Shown: positions 8,801 to 17,734 of the stretch, piece after piece
How positions within the stretch are numbered: position 1 is the stretch's first letter
How the letters are laid out: the number at the start of each line of letters is the position of its first letter
Notes under the pieces: model-generated
Databases searched by the model: none
What the model was told of the DNA's origin: nothing
What the model saw: only the letters and a program-made list of their open reading frames with translations
Source of the DNA: JASLBX01 sp035762665
Lineage (GTDB): Bacteria > Actinomycetota > Actinomycetes > Jiangellales > Jiangellaceae
DNA: 64,000 nt
Direction of reading: 5' to 3'
Assembly (NCBI GenBank): GCA_035762665.1
Contig: DASTNZ010000040.1
Location: 48,940-112,939 of the forward strand
Made by a program: the position numbers and the translations under genes

Positions 8801-9840
8801 GCGAACCCAACGAAAACGATCGCGTTGCGGGTGCCGTTCACGCATCCGCGGCGCCCCCGGTGAGCTACGCGATCGTAGTACCAACCGTCGGCCGGGCGAC
8901 CCTCTACCGGCTGCTCGCCTCCCTGGCTGTGCAGGATCCGTCGAGCGGCCCGGGGCAGATTGTCGTAGTTGATGACCGGCCCGGCGCGCCGCCGGAGCTG
9001 GAGCTCCGGGTCGGCCACCTCGAACCGGAGCTGGTCCGGTCGGGAGGTAACGGCCCCGCTGCCGCTCGCAACGTCGGCTGGCGGAAGGCGGGTGCGGAGT
9101 GGGTGGTCTTCCTAGACGACGACGTCGAGTTACCTGCGGACTGGGCCGAGCGACTCGTCAGCGACCTGGCCGGATTGCCGGCGGACGTGGCGGGTGTCCA
9201 GGCTCAGATCCAGGTGCCGCTGCCCACACACCGCCGGCCGACTGACGCCGAGCGGAACACAGCCGGTTTGGCCACGGCCGCGTGGATCACTGCCGACATG
9301 GCCTACCGGCGTGAGGCGCTCGAGCGCATTGGCGGGTTCGACGAGCGGTTCCGGCGCGCCTACCGCGAGGACGCTGATCTGGCGGTCCGATTGCTGAGTT
9401 GTGGCTGGCGCCTGAACCGCGGGCGTCGCGAGACCCTTCACCCGGTACGCCAGGATGGCGATTGGGCAAGCGTGCGGGCACAGGCGGGCAACGCCGACGA
9501 CGCGTTGATGCGCCGCCGTCACGGGCCGGGCTGGCGCGAGGCCGCTGCTGCGCCCCGTGGGCGGCTCGGCTGGCATGTGGTGACGACGGCGTGCGGTATG
9601 ACGGCCCTGGCGGCACAGGCGGCCGGGGCACGTCGCGCCGCGGCCCTGGCAGCGGCCGGCTGGCTGGTGCTGACCGCACAGTTCGCCTGGTTGCGGATCC
9701 AGCCCGGTCCGGCAACTCCCGGCGAGATCCGGCGAATGGTGTTCACCAGTATCGCCATCCCACCGGTGGCGACTGCCCACCGGCTGCTCGGCGCGTGGCG
9801 GTACCGGAATGTCGAACCTCACGTCCAGGAGTGGACATGA
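8797..9840 (+). CDS. Family 2 glycosyltransferase with C-terminal membrane segments
   Basis: A 347-residue GT2 enzyme. A GT-A domain starts at about residue 25 (SYAIVVPTVGRATLYRLLASL), with the metal/nucleotide-sugar motif VVFLDDDVELP and the acceptor loop GGFDERFRRAYREDADLAVR. Residues about 255-320 contain two hydrophobic stretches that could anchor it at the membrane. It overlaps the carbamoyltransferase by ATGA (8797-8800) and the next gene in the same way. Donor and acceptor cannot be read from the sequence. Confidence 0.88.
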   Translation: MSEPNENDRVAGAVHASAAPPVSYAIVVPTVGRATLYRLLASLAVQDPSSGPGQIVVVDDRPGAPPELELRVGHLEPELVRSGGNGPAAARNVGWRKAGAEWVVFLDDDVELPADWAERLVSDLAGLPADVAGVQAQIQVPLPTHRRPTDAERNTAGLATAAWITADMAYRREALERIGGFDERFRRAYREDADLAVRLLSCGWRLNRGRRETLHPVRQDGDWASVRAQAGNADDALMRRRHGPGWREAAAAPRGRLGWHVVTTACGMTALAAQAAGARRAAALAAAGWLVLTAQFAWLRIQPGPATPGEIRRMVFTSIAIPPVATAHRLLGAWRYRNVEPHVQEWT

Positions 9841-10871
9841 CCCGGGTGCTGGCCGTTCGACTCGACAGCGCGGGCGATGTGCTGCTCACCGGCCCCGCGA
9901 TCCGGGCGCTCGCGCACCATTACGACCGGGTCGACCTGCTCGCCTCCCCCGCCGGCCGAGCGGCGGGCGAGCTGCTACCTGACGTCGACGACGTGATCAT
10001 CTTCGATCCGCCGTGGTCGGGTTACGAGCCTCCACCAGTGAACCCCTTGGCCATCGGATCGATCGTTCGCCGGCTTGGCCGGCGCCGCTACGACCGTGCG
10101 GTCATCTTCACGTCGTTCCACCAGAGTCCCCTTCCGATGGCGCTGCTGGCGCGGTTGGCCGGCATCGGTTGGATCGGCGCGACGTCCGAGGACTACCCCG
10201 GTTCCCTTCTGGACCACCGCCACCGACGAAACGGCGGGCACGAGGTCGAGGCGGCGCTGGACCTGGCCCGTGCGGCCGGCGGCGGGCTACCTGCTGGCGA
10301 CACCGGCGGACTGCGTGTGCGTCACCCGCTTCCGGACATCGCTGGTCTGGTCCCAGACTGCGCATACGTAGTGCTGCACCCGAGCGCTTCGGTGCCCGCC
10401 CGCGGCTTGCTGCCCGGCCACGCGCGGGCCATCGCCAGGCATTTGCTCGCCGCCGGCTGGGCCGTGGTCGTCACGGGCACCGGGGACGAGGCCGATCTTG
10501 CAGCGCGTGCGGCGCCAGCCGGCGCGGTGAACCTCGCCGGCCGGACCGGCCTGGCCCAGCTCGCCGCCGTCATCGAACGTGGGGCCTGCGTCGTCGCCGG
10601 CAATACCGGGCCTGCGCACCTTGCTGCCGCCGTGGATACGCCGGTCGTCTCGCTGTTCGCGCCGGTCGTGCCCGCCGAGCGGTGGGCTCCCTACCAGGTG
10701 CCTGCTGTAATCCTCGGCGACCAGTCCGCGCCATGCCGCGACACCCGGGCCCGGGAATGCCCGATCCCCGGCCACCCGTGCATCAGCGACGTGCCGCCCG
10801 ATGCGGTGGTCGCGGCCGTCCAGCGGCTCGTCACGCCGAACCGTCACCAGGCTATGGCAGGTGCTTCGTGA
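9837..10871 (+). CDS. GT9 ADP-heptose-type glycosyltransferase
   Basis: A 344-residue protein of the family that includes the LPS heptosyltransferases WaaC, WaaF and WaaQ. The start RVLAVRLDSAGDVLLTGPAI is the classic GT9 N-terminus, and AGNTGPAHLAAAVDTPVVSLF is the nucleotide-sugar-binding motif of the C-terminal domain. It lies in the same operon as GmhA and HldE, which make activated heptose, so a heptosyltransferase role is a strong inference. The ATG at 9837 overlaps the preceding stop. A longer in-frame extension from 9399 lies inside the GT2 gene and was rejected. Confidence 0.88.
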   Translation: MTRVLAVRLDSAGDVLLTGPAIRALAHHYDRVDLLASPAGRAAGELLPDVDDVIIFDPPWSGYEPPPVNPLAIGSIVRRLGRRRYDRAVIFTSFHQSPLPMALLARLAGIGWIGATSEDYPGSLLDHRHRRNGGHEVEAALDLARAAGGGLPAGDTGGLRVRHPLPDIAGLVPDCAYVVLHPSASVPARGLLPGHARAIARHLLAAGWAVVVTGTGDEADLAARAAPAGAVNLAGRTGLAQLAAVIERGACVVAGNTGPAHLAAAVDTPVVSLFAPVVPAERWAPYQVPAVILGDQSAPCRDTRARECPIPGHPCISDVPPDAVVAAVQRLVTPNRHQAMAGAS

Positions 10872-11824
10872 AAGTCCTGATCTGGCACGTGCACGGTTCT
10901 TGGACGACGTCGCTCGTCCAGGGCAACCATGAATTCCTCCTTCCGGTGGTTTCTGACAGAGGGCCGGACGGCCGGGGCCGCGCGCAGACGTGGGACTGGC
11001 CGCCGAACGCCGTCGAGGTCCCCGTCGCCGAGCTCGGCGGCGCGGAGTTTGACGTCGCCGTCCTGCAGCGGCCGCGAGAGGTCGAACTCATGGCGGCGTG
11101 GACGGGCCGCCGTGCGGGCACGGACGTCCCGGCTGTGTACGTGGAGCACAACGCACCGCACGGGCCGGCCGCCTCGACCCAGCACCCGCTGGCCGGCCAG
11201 GAGCTGATCCCGATCGTCCACGTCACTCACTTCAACCGGCTGATGTGGGACAACGGCGTCGCTGCCGCGGAGGTCATCGAGCACGGCGTGATCGACCCGG
11301 GCTACCGCTATACCGGCGAGCGGCTCGTGGTGGCGGCCGTCGTAAACGAGCCGGTCCGCCGGTGGCGGGTCGCTGGGACGGACACCCTTGTCGACCTGTC
11401 GAACCAGGTCCCCGTCGAGGTGTTCGGCATGGGGATGGCCCCGCTTGTCGAGCGGGCACCCCGGCTTGCCGGAGTGCACGAGAACCTCCGCCAGGACGCC
11501 CTGCATGAGGCGCTGGGCCGTTGCCGCGCCTACTTCCATCCGTACCGCTGGACGAGTCTCGGTCTCGCGCTCATCGAGGCCATGATGATCGGCCTGCCGG
11601 TGCTGGCCTGGGCGGCAACGGCCGCTCCGGACGCCGTGCCGGAGGGGGCCGGCGTGCTGTCGACCGATCCGGCGGAACTGGCCGCCGGTGCCCGGCGATG
11701 GCTTCACGACCCCGAAGAGGCGAGGCAGGTGGGCCTCTCCGCTCGAGAGCACGCCCTGACGCGCTTCAGTCTCGACCGGTTCCTGGGTGACTGGGACCGC
11801 TTACTCAAGGAGGTGGTTCGATGA
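10868..11824 (+). CDS. GT4-like glycosyltransferase
   Basis: A 318-residue GT-B-type enzyme starting at GTG 10868, which overlaps the upstream stop (GTGA). KVLIWHVHGSWTTSLVQG is the N-terminal Rossmann strand and loop. AYFHPYRWTSLGLALIEAMM is the C-terminal GT4 signature that binds the donor nucleotide-sugar (E of the EAMM helix). VYVEHNAPHGP resembles the short GT4 subgroup. It is the fourth gene of the heptose operon. Sugar specificity is unknown. Confidence 0.82.
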   Translation: MKVLIWHVHGSWTTSLVQGNHEFLLPVVSDRGPDGRGRAQTWDWPPNAVEVPVAELGGAEFDVAVLQRPREVELMAAWTGRRAGTDVPAVYVEHNAPHGPAASTQHPLAGQELIPIVHVTHFNRLMWDNGVAAAEVIEHGVIDPGYRYTGERLVVAAVVNEPVRRWRVAGTDTLVDLSNQVPVEVFGMGMAPLVERAPRLAGVHENLRQDALHEALGRCRAYFHPYRWTSLGLALIEAMMIGLPVLAWAATAAPDAVPEGAGVLSTDPAELAAGARRWLHDPEEARQVGLSAREHALTRFSLDRFLGDWDRLLKEVVR

Positions 11825-13032
11825 GGATCGCGATGATCTCAGAGCACGCCAGCCCTCTGGCGGCACTTGGTAGTGCCGACGCGGGCGGGCAGAACGTCTA
11901 CGTCGGCGCGCTGGCTGGCGCTCTCGCGGCGCGTGGCCACCAGGTGGACGTCTACACCCGGCGCGATGCTGCTGACCTGCCACCGACTGCCGAGCTGTGC
12001 CCTGGTGTGACCGTCGTCCACGTGCCGGCCGGGCCGGCTGAACAAATACCGAAGGACGAACTGCCGCCGTACATGCCGACCTTCGGCCGGTGGCTGCACC
12101 GCACCTGGTCCGGGGATCGTCGGCCGGATGTCGCGCACGCCCATTTCTGGATGTCAGGGATGGCCACCGTACCCGCGGCGAAGGACCTGGGTATCCCGAT
12201 GGTGCAGACCTTCCACGCGCTCGGCTCGGTCAAGCGCCGGTATCAAGGGGCGGCCGACACCAGCCCGCCGCAGCGAATCAGGATCGAGTCCGCGATCGGC
12301 CGTTGGGCGGACCTGGTCATCGCGACATGTCGCGACGAGGTCGGCGAGCTGACTCGGCTCGGTGTAGCGGAGAGCCGGATCCGGATTGTGCCGTGCGGCG
12401 TCGATACCGGGCGGTTCACACCAGACGGCGATGTTTGGCTGGCGAACGGTCGCCGCCGCCTGCTCTCCTTGGGCCGGCTGGTCGAGCGTAAGGGTGTCGA
12501 CACCGTCATCCGCGCCATGCCGGAGCTTCCCGACGCCGACCTGTTGATCGGCGGAGGCCCTCCGGCCGAGCGATTGGGTGAAGACCCCGAGGCCCGCCGG
12601 CTGTCAACGCTCGCCGACGAGCTTGGCGTCGCGGCGCGGGTGACCCTGCTAGGCAGCGTCCACCATGACGACGTTCCGGCGCTGATCCGCTCGGCTGACG
12701 CCGTCGTCACCACGCCGTGGTACGAGCCGTTCGGAATCGTCCCGGTCGAGGCCATGAGCTGCGCTCGGCCGGTGATCGGCAGCGCAGTCGGCGGACTGCT
12801 CGACTCGGTCGCCGACGGAGAGACCGGCGTGCTCGTCCCTCCCAAAGACGCTGCTGCAGTCGCCGGCGCGGCCAAGCGGTTGCTCGCCGACGAGACCTTG
12901 CGCCGCCGCCTCGGCCGAGCAGGGAGGCGGCGCGCCGAGCATCGCTTCGACTGGGCGCGCGTCGCCGAGCAGGTCGAGCAGGTCTACACGGAGGTGGCCA
13001 CCAGCCGGGTGCACCGATTGGAGGCCGTGTGA
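11821..13032 (+). CDS. GT4 glycosyltransferase
   Basis: A 403-residue retaining GT-B enzyme. The N-terminus IAMISEHASPLAALGSADAGG is like the MshA/sucrose-phosphate-synthase branch, where the GGQNVYV loop binds the acceptor. VPCGVDTGRF leads into the C-terminal domain, which carries LSLGRLVERKGVDTVI and PWYEPFGIVPVEAMSC, the E-x7-E donor site. ATGA overlap with the upstream gene; TGATG overlap with gmhA. The donor is unknown; MshA-like members use UDP-GlcNAc, but that cannot be transferred to this gene on sequence alone. Confidence 0.87.
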   Translation: MRIAMISEHASPLAALGSADAGGQNVYVGALAGALAARGHQVDVYTRRDAADLPPTAELCPGVTVVHVPAGPAEQIPKDELPPYMPTFGRWLHRTWSGDRRPDVAHAHFWMSGMATVPAAKDLGIPMVQTFHALGSVKRRYQGAADTSPPQRIRIESAIGRWADLVIATCRDEVGELTRLGVAESRIRIVPCGVDTGRFTPDGDVWLANGRRRLLSLGRLVERKGVDTVIRAMPELPDADLLIGGGPPAERLGEDPEARRLSTLADELGVAARVTLLGSVHHDDVPALIRSADAVVTTPWYEPFGIVPVEAMSCARPVIGSAVGGLLDSVADGETGVLVPPKDAAAVAGAAKRLLADETLRRRLGRAGRRRAEHRFDWARVAEQVEQVYTEVATSRVHRLEAV

Positions 13033-13634
13033 TGAACCCGCAATCTTGGCTTCCCGCCCATGTCGACGAACTGTGCAGGGCACTGACCGTGTTCCGGCAA
13101 AGCGCGGAACTTATCGAAGCGCTCGGCCGCCGGCTCGCGTGGGTGCTCGACAGCGGTGGCCGGCTGCTAGCCGTGGGCAACGGCGGCAGCGCTGCTGAGG
13201 CGCAACACTTGACCGCCGAACTGGTGGGTCGGTTCGACGGCGAGCACCGGCCGATGTCGGCGCTCTGCCTGTCCGCCGAGACGTCGAGCCTCACTGCGAT
13301 CCTGAACGACTACGGACCTGATGAGGTGTTCGCCCGCCAGGTCGAGGCTCACGGCCGCCCTGGCGACATCCTTGTCGCTCTCTCGACCAGTGGGCGGAGC
13401 CGCAACGTGCTCCGGGCAGTTGAACGGGCCCGTGATGCCGGGCTCGATGTGTGGGCCTTCACCGGTGCGGTGCCCAACCCGCTCGCCGGACTGGCCGACT
13501 TCACCGTCCCGGTGATGGCGCGGTCCACCGCTGTGGTCCAGGAGGTCCATCTGGTGGCCGTCCACGCCCTGTGCGCTGCCGTCGACGCGCATCTGCCGGC
13601 GAACTCCCTGAACCTTGAGGAGGTTTCGGCGTGA
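13032..13634 (+). CDS. gmhA: Sedoheptulose-7-phosphate isomerase-like SIS protein
   Basis: A 200-residue single SIS domain. AVGNGGSAAEAQHLTAELVG is the GmhA signature, with the glycine/serine phosphate loop and the catalytic QH pair. LVALSTSGRSRNVLRAV is the second phosphate loop. GmhA converts sedoheptulose 7-phosphate to D-glycero-D-manno-heptose 7-phosphate, the first committed step to nucleotide-activated heptose. Its position directly before HldE makes this assignment firm over the related DiaA/LpcA-like SIS proteins. Start ATG 13032 shares one base with the upstream stop. Confidence 0.88.
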   Translation: MNPQSWLPAHVDELCRALTVFRQSAELIEALGRRLAWVLDSGGRLLAVGNGGSAAEAQHLTAELVGRFDGEHRPMSALCLSAETSSLTAILNDYGPDEVFARQVEAHGRPGDILVALSTSGRSRNVLRAVERARDAGLDVWAFTGAVPNPLAGLADFTVPVMARSTAVVQEVHLVAVHALCAAVDAHLPANSLNLEEVSA

Positions 13635-15097
13635 CCAAGCCATCCGTCGTGGTCATCGGGGACGTCGTCCTCGATCGGGACATCACCGGCCGGGCAGAAC
13701 GGCTGAGCCCGGAGGCTCCAGTCCCTGTCGTCGACGTCGACGGCGTCCGCGAGCGGCCCGGCGCGGCCGGCTTGGCGGCGCAGCTCTGCGCGTCCGGTGC
13801 GGTCGACGTGACCCTGGCCGCGCCGGTGGCGTCCGACGCCGCGGGTCAGCGGCTGGCAGCCATGCTGAGCAGCGACTTGAACCTGGTGCCGTTGCCGCAC
13901 GAAGGCCCGACCCGGCACAAGACGAGAGTGCTGGCCGGCGGGCACGTCGTCGTGCGGCTCGACGAAGGCGGACCGGGTGAGCCGGTCGACCCGCCGCTCG
14001 ACTTGGTCCGGAGCGTGCTCCGTGACGCCGATGTCATTCTGGTCTCCGACTACGGAGCCGGGACGACCCGCCATCTCGGAATCCGCGAGTTGCTGGCCGA
14101 CGCCGCGGAGCGGATGCCCACCGTCTGGGATCCCCATCCGCGCGGTGGCCAGCCCGTACCCGGCGTGATTGTCACCCCCAACCTCATCGAAGCCCGGGCC
14201 GCGGCATCCCAGGCCGGTCTCGACGCCGACGGCGACTACGGTTCTCTCGCCATGGCGCTCAGCGAGCATTGGCGGGCCCGCGCGGTCTGCGTAACGACAG
14301 GTGCCGACGGCGCTCACCTCGCAGTGCCGCCTGACGAAACGACGGCGCTGCCGGCGCCCTGGCTGGCGTCCGGCGACACATGTGGTGCCGGGGATCGGTT
14401 CGTTTCTGCCGTTGTGCGCGCGATTGCGCTCGGTGCCGCGGTCCGTGACGCTGCGGCGTCTGGAGTCGCCGAGGCCACCGCTTGGGTGGCGGCTGGGGGA
14501 GTCAGCGCGCGGGTGGGTCAACCCGGCCCGCTCCAGCCCGGCGGCCATCCTCCGGCGGCACCGCCCCACGACGGCTCCTCGTTCAATGCCGCGTCATCGA
14601 GTGGCGACGCCGTGCCGAGTCGCGAGGCGGTAGCCGAAGTTCGGGCCCGTGGCGGCACGGTGGTGGCGACCGGTGGCTGCTTCGACATTCTGCATGCCGG
14701 TCATATCGCCTGCCTGGAAGCCGCTCGGCGAATGGGCGACGTCCTCGTCGTCCTGATCAACTCCGATAGGTCAGTGCGCCGGCTCAAGGGTCCCGGACGT
14801 CCGGTGATGACCGCTGCGGAGCGGGCCCGCGTCCTGCTCGCGCTGCGCTGTGTCGACGCCGTCGAAGTCTTCGACGAGGACGACCCGCGGGCTGCGCTCG
14901 ACCGGCTCCGGCCCGACGTGTGGGTCAAGGGCGGTGACTATGCCGCGACACCGATCCCGGAAGCCGAACTTGTCGAGGGCTGGGGCGGGCGGGTTGTGCT
15001 CGTCCCGTACCTAGATGGGCACTCGACCACCTCAATCCTGCAGCGCTCGGCCGGGAGTTGGGCGCGGAACCTTACGGAGGCGTCATGGACCGCATGA
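13631..15097 (+). CDS. hldE: Bifunctional heptose-7-P kinase / heptose-1-P nucleotidyltransferase
   Basis: A 488-residue two-domain enzyme. Residues about 1-310 are a PfkB/ribokinase-type kinase, with ERLSPEAPVPVVDVD near the start and the ATP/anion-hole signature ASGDTCGAGDRFVSAV. Residues about 335-480 are a cytidylyltransferase-like domain with TGGCFDILHAGHI, plus GRPVMTAAERARVLLALR and WVKGGDY. In Gram-negatives HldE phosphorylates heptose 7-P at C1 and, after GmhB removes the 7-phosphate, adds AMP to give ADP-heptose. The linker between domains (about 305-330) is Pro/Gly/Ser rich. GTG start overlapping the gmhA stop. No GmhB is in the window. Confidence 0.9.
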   Translation: MTKPSVVVIGDVVLDRDITGRAERLSPEAPVPVVDVDGVRERPGAAGLAAQLCASGAVDVTLAAPVASDAAGQRLAAMLSSDLNLVPLPHEGPTRHKTRVLAGGHVVVRLDEGGPGEPVDPPLDLVRSVLRDADVILVSDYGAGTTRHLGIRELLADAAERMPTVWDPHPRGGQPVPGVIVTPNLIEARAAASQAGLDADGDYGSLAMALSEHWRARAVCVTTGADGAHLAVPPDETTALPAPWLASGDTCGAGDRFVSAVVRAIALGAAVRDAAASGVAEATAWVAAGGVSARVGQPGPLQPGGHPPAAPPHDGSSFNAASSSGDAVPSREAVAEVRARGGTVVATGGCFDILHAGHIACLEAARRMGDVLVVLINSDRSVRRLKGPGRPVMTAAERARVLLALRCVDAVEVFDEDDPRAALDRLRPDVWVKGGDYAATPIPEAELVEGWGGRVVLVPYLDGHSTTSILQRSAGSWARNLTEASWTA

Positions 15098-15780
15098 ACG
15101 ACATTGGCACGGTGTATGTCACGGGTGGCTCGAGCGGGTTGGGCGCCGCCATTGTGAGCGCGGTCGCCAAGGCCGGCGGGACACCTGGGGTGATCGACCG
15201 GGTACCACCTGAAGGGGGCGTTGCACATTGCCTGGCCGACCTGGCCGAGCCGGGAGATGCCGAACGTGCGGTGGCCGATCTCGTCGACCAAATCGGCCCG
15301 CCGACGGCGGTCGTCACCGCAGCGGGGACCGACGCGTGCGGCACGCTCGCCGATGTCGATCCCGAGTCGTGGGAGCGTGTCGTGCGGGTGAACCTATTCG
15401 GAACGGTTGCCACGGTACGCGCCTGCCTGCCGCACCTCGAACGCGTCCGCGGCACTGTCATAACGGTCGGCTCGACGCTCGGTCTCCGCGCGCTCAGTGA
15501 CGCCACTGCATACTGCGCGTCCAAGTTCGGTGTCGTGGGCTTCACCAGAGCACTGGCCGCCGAACTCGCCGGCAAGGTCGGCGTCACACTGTTAATCCCG
15601 GGCGGCATGCGGACCTCATTCTTCGACGGGCGCCCGGAGCAGTACCGCCCGGCGGCGGACGCGGACCTGTGCGACCCGGCCGACGTCGCGGACGTAGCGC
15701 TCGGCGTTCTCCGCCAACCGGCCACTTGCCAGGTGCGGGAGCTGGTGGTCACGCCGGCGCAGGAACCGTCCTGGCCATGA
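15085..15780 (+). CDS. Short-chain dehydrogenase/reductase
   Basis: A 231-residue classical SDR. It has the NAD(P) site TGGSSGLGAA near residue 15, the catalytic serine in VGSTLGL, and the YxxxK pair in AYCASKFGVVGF. PGGMRTSFFDG is the usual substrate-loop region. In this operon it could oxidise, reduce or epimerise the heptose unit, but it is not the extended-SDR type of HldD. The start at 15085 has GGAGG four bases upstream and lies inside the end of hldE; an in-frame ATG at 15094 is an alternative. Confidence 0.83.
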   Translation: MDRMNDIGTVYVTGGSSGLGAAIVSAVAKAGGTPGVIDRVPPEGGVAHCLADLAEPGDAERAVADLVDQIGPPTAVVTAAGTDACGTLADVDPESWERVVRVNLFGTVATVRACLPHLERVRGTVITVGSTLGLRALSDATAYCASKFGVVGFTRALAAELAGKVGVTLLIPGGMRTSFFDGRPEQYRPAADADLCDPADVADVALGVLRQPATCQVRELVVTPAQEPSWP

Positions 15781-16748
15781 CGCTGGGCACGGTCCTGGCG
15801 CTGCGCGCCCTGGGACTGGGAGACACCGTCACTGGCATCGCCGCGTTACGAGGCGTGCGGCGCGCCTGGCCGGCCAGCCGACTCGTGCTCGCCGCGCCTG
15901 GCTGGTACGCAGGCTGGCTCAGAGAGCTCGGCGTTGTCGACGAGGTGCTACACACGCGCGGGCTCGATCGGCTGGACTGGCCGACAGGCGGGGGGCACCT
16001 GGCGATCAACCTGCACGGCTGTGGGCCGGAGAGCCATCGTGTGCTCCAGGCCACCGGGCCCGCGCGGCTTGTCGCTTTTCGGTGCGGTGCCGCCGGTCAC
16101 GAGGTCGGCCCCGACTGGTCCCGGGACGAACACGAGGTCTTGCGGTGGTGCCGGCTCGTGACCGATGCCGGTGGACCATGCGGCCCAGACGACCTCCGGC
16201 TGCCCAGGCTTGCGCCTTCCCACGGCACCATCGTCGTCCACCCAGGGGCTGCGTCCGCTTCCCGGCGTTGGCCAGGAAGCCGCTGGCGGCAAGTCGTCCG
16301 TGCGCTCGCTGCCCACGGTCACGACATTGCGGTCACCGGCGGCCGCAGCGAGCGGAGTCGCTGCGCCGGGATCGCCGACGGGCTGCCACGGATCAGCAAC
16401 CTGGCGGGTGAGCTGTCTGTGCCCGCGCTGGCGGACTTGGTGGCGGGCGCTCCGCTGCTGCTTGCCGGAGACACCGGACCGGCGCACCTCGCGACCGCGT
16501 TCGGAACCCCGTCGGTCCTGCTGTTCGGGCCTACCTCTCCCGCCCGGTGGGGACCAGCAATCGACCCGGACCTCCATATCGTCCTCTGGCGCGGCGAACC
16601 GGAGGGTGGAGACCCGCACGCCGACGAGCTTGACCCGGCACTGGCTCGGATCGAGGTCACCGAGGTCCTCGACGCCGCTGCGGCGTTGCTGAGCAATGGC
16701 CGGCGTGCTTCTGACGTGCCGGGCATCGACCTCGCGCGCCGACCCTAA
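15777..16748 (+). CDS. Second GT9 heptosyltransferase-like protein
   Basis: A 323-residue GT9 protein. GTVLALRALGLGDTVTGIAAL is the N-terminal motif, VVHPGAASASRRWPGSRW the middle motif (HPGA-x-RWP) and LAGDTGPAHLATAFGTPSVL the C-terminal donor motif. It is the last gene of the operon, joined by ATGA to the SDR. Two GT9 enzymes in one operon suggest at least two heptose additions, or that one enzyme has been re-purposed. It is shorter than the first GT9 and lacks its cysteine-rich C-terminal segment. Confidence 0.86.
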   Translation: MTLGTVLALRALGLGDTVTGIAALRGVRRAWPASRLVLAAPGWYAGWLRELGVVDEVLHTRGLDRLDWPTGGGHLAINLHGCGPESHRVLQATGPARLVAFRCGAAGHEVGPDWSRDEHEVLRWCRLVTDAGGPCGPDDLRLPRLAPSHGTIVVHPGAASASRRWPGSRWRQVVRALAAHGHDIAVTGGRSERSRCAGIADGLPRISNLAGELSVPALADLVAGAPLLLAGDTGPAHLATAFGTPSVLLFGPTSPARWGPAIDPDLHIVLWRGEPEGGDPHADELDPALARIEVTEVLDAAAALLSNGRRASDVPGIDLARRP

Positions 16749-16762
16749 GGCGGGCTCGCCGG

Positions 16763-17734
16763 TCAGGCCATCGTCACCGGTTCTGGCATGCGTGCATTGT
16801 CGGCGAACCAAGCCACCGTCCTAGCCAGGCCGGTTGACCACGCAACTCGCGGCTCCCAGCCGAGCACCGTCTTGGCCAGGGTGGTGTCCGGCCGGCGAAC
16901 TTGGGGGTCGTCGACCGGCCGATCGACATACTGGATGGGAGAGTCCGAACCTGTCGCAGCGACGATGTCCTCAGCGATTTTCCGAACCGTGAGCTCGGTC
17001 GGGTTGCCGAGGTTCATCGGGCCCGGATGACCGCTCGCTGCTAGGTCCAGGATGCCCTCGACCAGGTCGTTCACGTAGCAGACCGATCGCGTCTGGAAGC
17101 CATCGCCGGCGACGGTGAGCGGCTCGCTCGCAAGTGCCTGCCGGATGAACGTCGGAATCGCACGCCCGTCGGCGGCCCGCATGCGCTCGCCGTAGGTGTT
17201 GAAGATCCGAACGATGGCGGTTTCCACGTTGTGGGTGTTGCGATAGGCGGTCGTCAGAGCCTCGGCGTACCGCTTCGCCTCGTCGTACACCCCCCGGGGG
17301 CCGACCGGGTTGACATGGCCCCAGTAGTCCTCTGGTTGTGGATGCACCTGCGGGTCGCCGTATACCTCAGACGTGGATGCGAGCACGAACCTGGCCTGCT
17401 TGTCCCTCGCCAAGCCGAGAGCATGCCAGGTTCCGAGCGCCCCTACTTTGAGCGTCTCGAGCGGCAGCCGCAGGTAATCGACCGGTGAAGCCGGTGATGC
17501 GAAGTGGAGGACGAGGTCGACGTTGCCTGGAACATGGATGAAGTCGGTCAGGTCGCACCGCAGCAAGCGGAACCCCGGTCGGTCCATGAGATGTGCGACG
17601 TTGGCCGGCGTGCCGGTGAGGAAGTTGTCGAGGCAGACCACCTGACTGCCACGGGAAATAAGTGCCTCGCATAGATGGCTGCCGAGAAATCCGGCGCCTC
17701 CGGTGACGACTGCTCGCTGGAAACTCCACTCCAT
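16763..17734 (-). CDS. UDP-glucuronate decarboxylase-like NAD-dependent epimerase/dehydratase
   Basis: A 323-residue extended SDR. TGGAGFLGSHL is the NAD loop and GPRGVYDEAKRYAE carries Tyr150 and Lys154, the Uxs-type active site; the upstream ASTSEVYGDP has Thr121 and Glu123. RIFNTYGERMRAADGR is the Uxs/dTDP-glucose dehydratase substrate region. Uxs makes UDP-xylose from UDP-glucuronate. It converges on the heptose operon with only 14 bp between stops, so it is a separate transcript but probably supplies another sugar to the same glycan. A dTDP-sugar substrate cannot be excluded. Confidence 0.85.
   Translation of the reverse strand: MEWSFQRAVVTGGAGFLGSHLCEALISRGSQVVCLDNFLTGTPANVAHLMDRPGFRLLRCDLTDFIHVPGNVDLVLHFASPASPVDYLRLPLETLKVGALGTWHALGLARDKQARFVLASTSEVYGDPQVHPQPEDYWGHVNPVGPRGVYDEAKRYAEALTTAYRNTHNVETAIVRIFNTYGERMRAADGRAIPTFIRQALASEPLTVAGDGFQTRSVCYVNDLVEGILDLAASGHPGPMNLGNPTELTVRKIAEDIVAATGSDSPIQYVDRPVDDPQVRRPDTTLAKTVLGWEPRVAWSTGLARTVAWFADNARMPEPVTMA

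Noticed and set aside
9399..9836. Longer first GT9 gene starting inside the GT2 gene
   Set aside because: The family start (RVLAVRLDSAGD) fits ATG 9837, which overlaps the previous stop.
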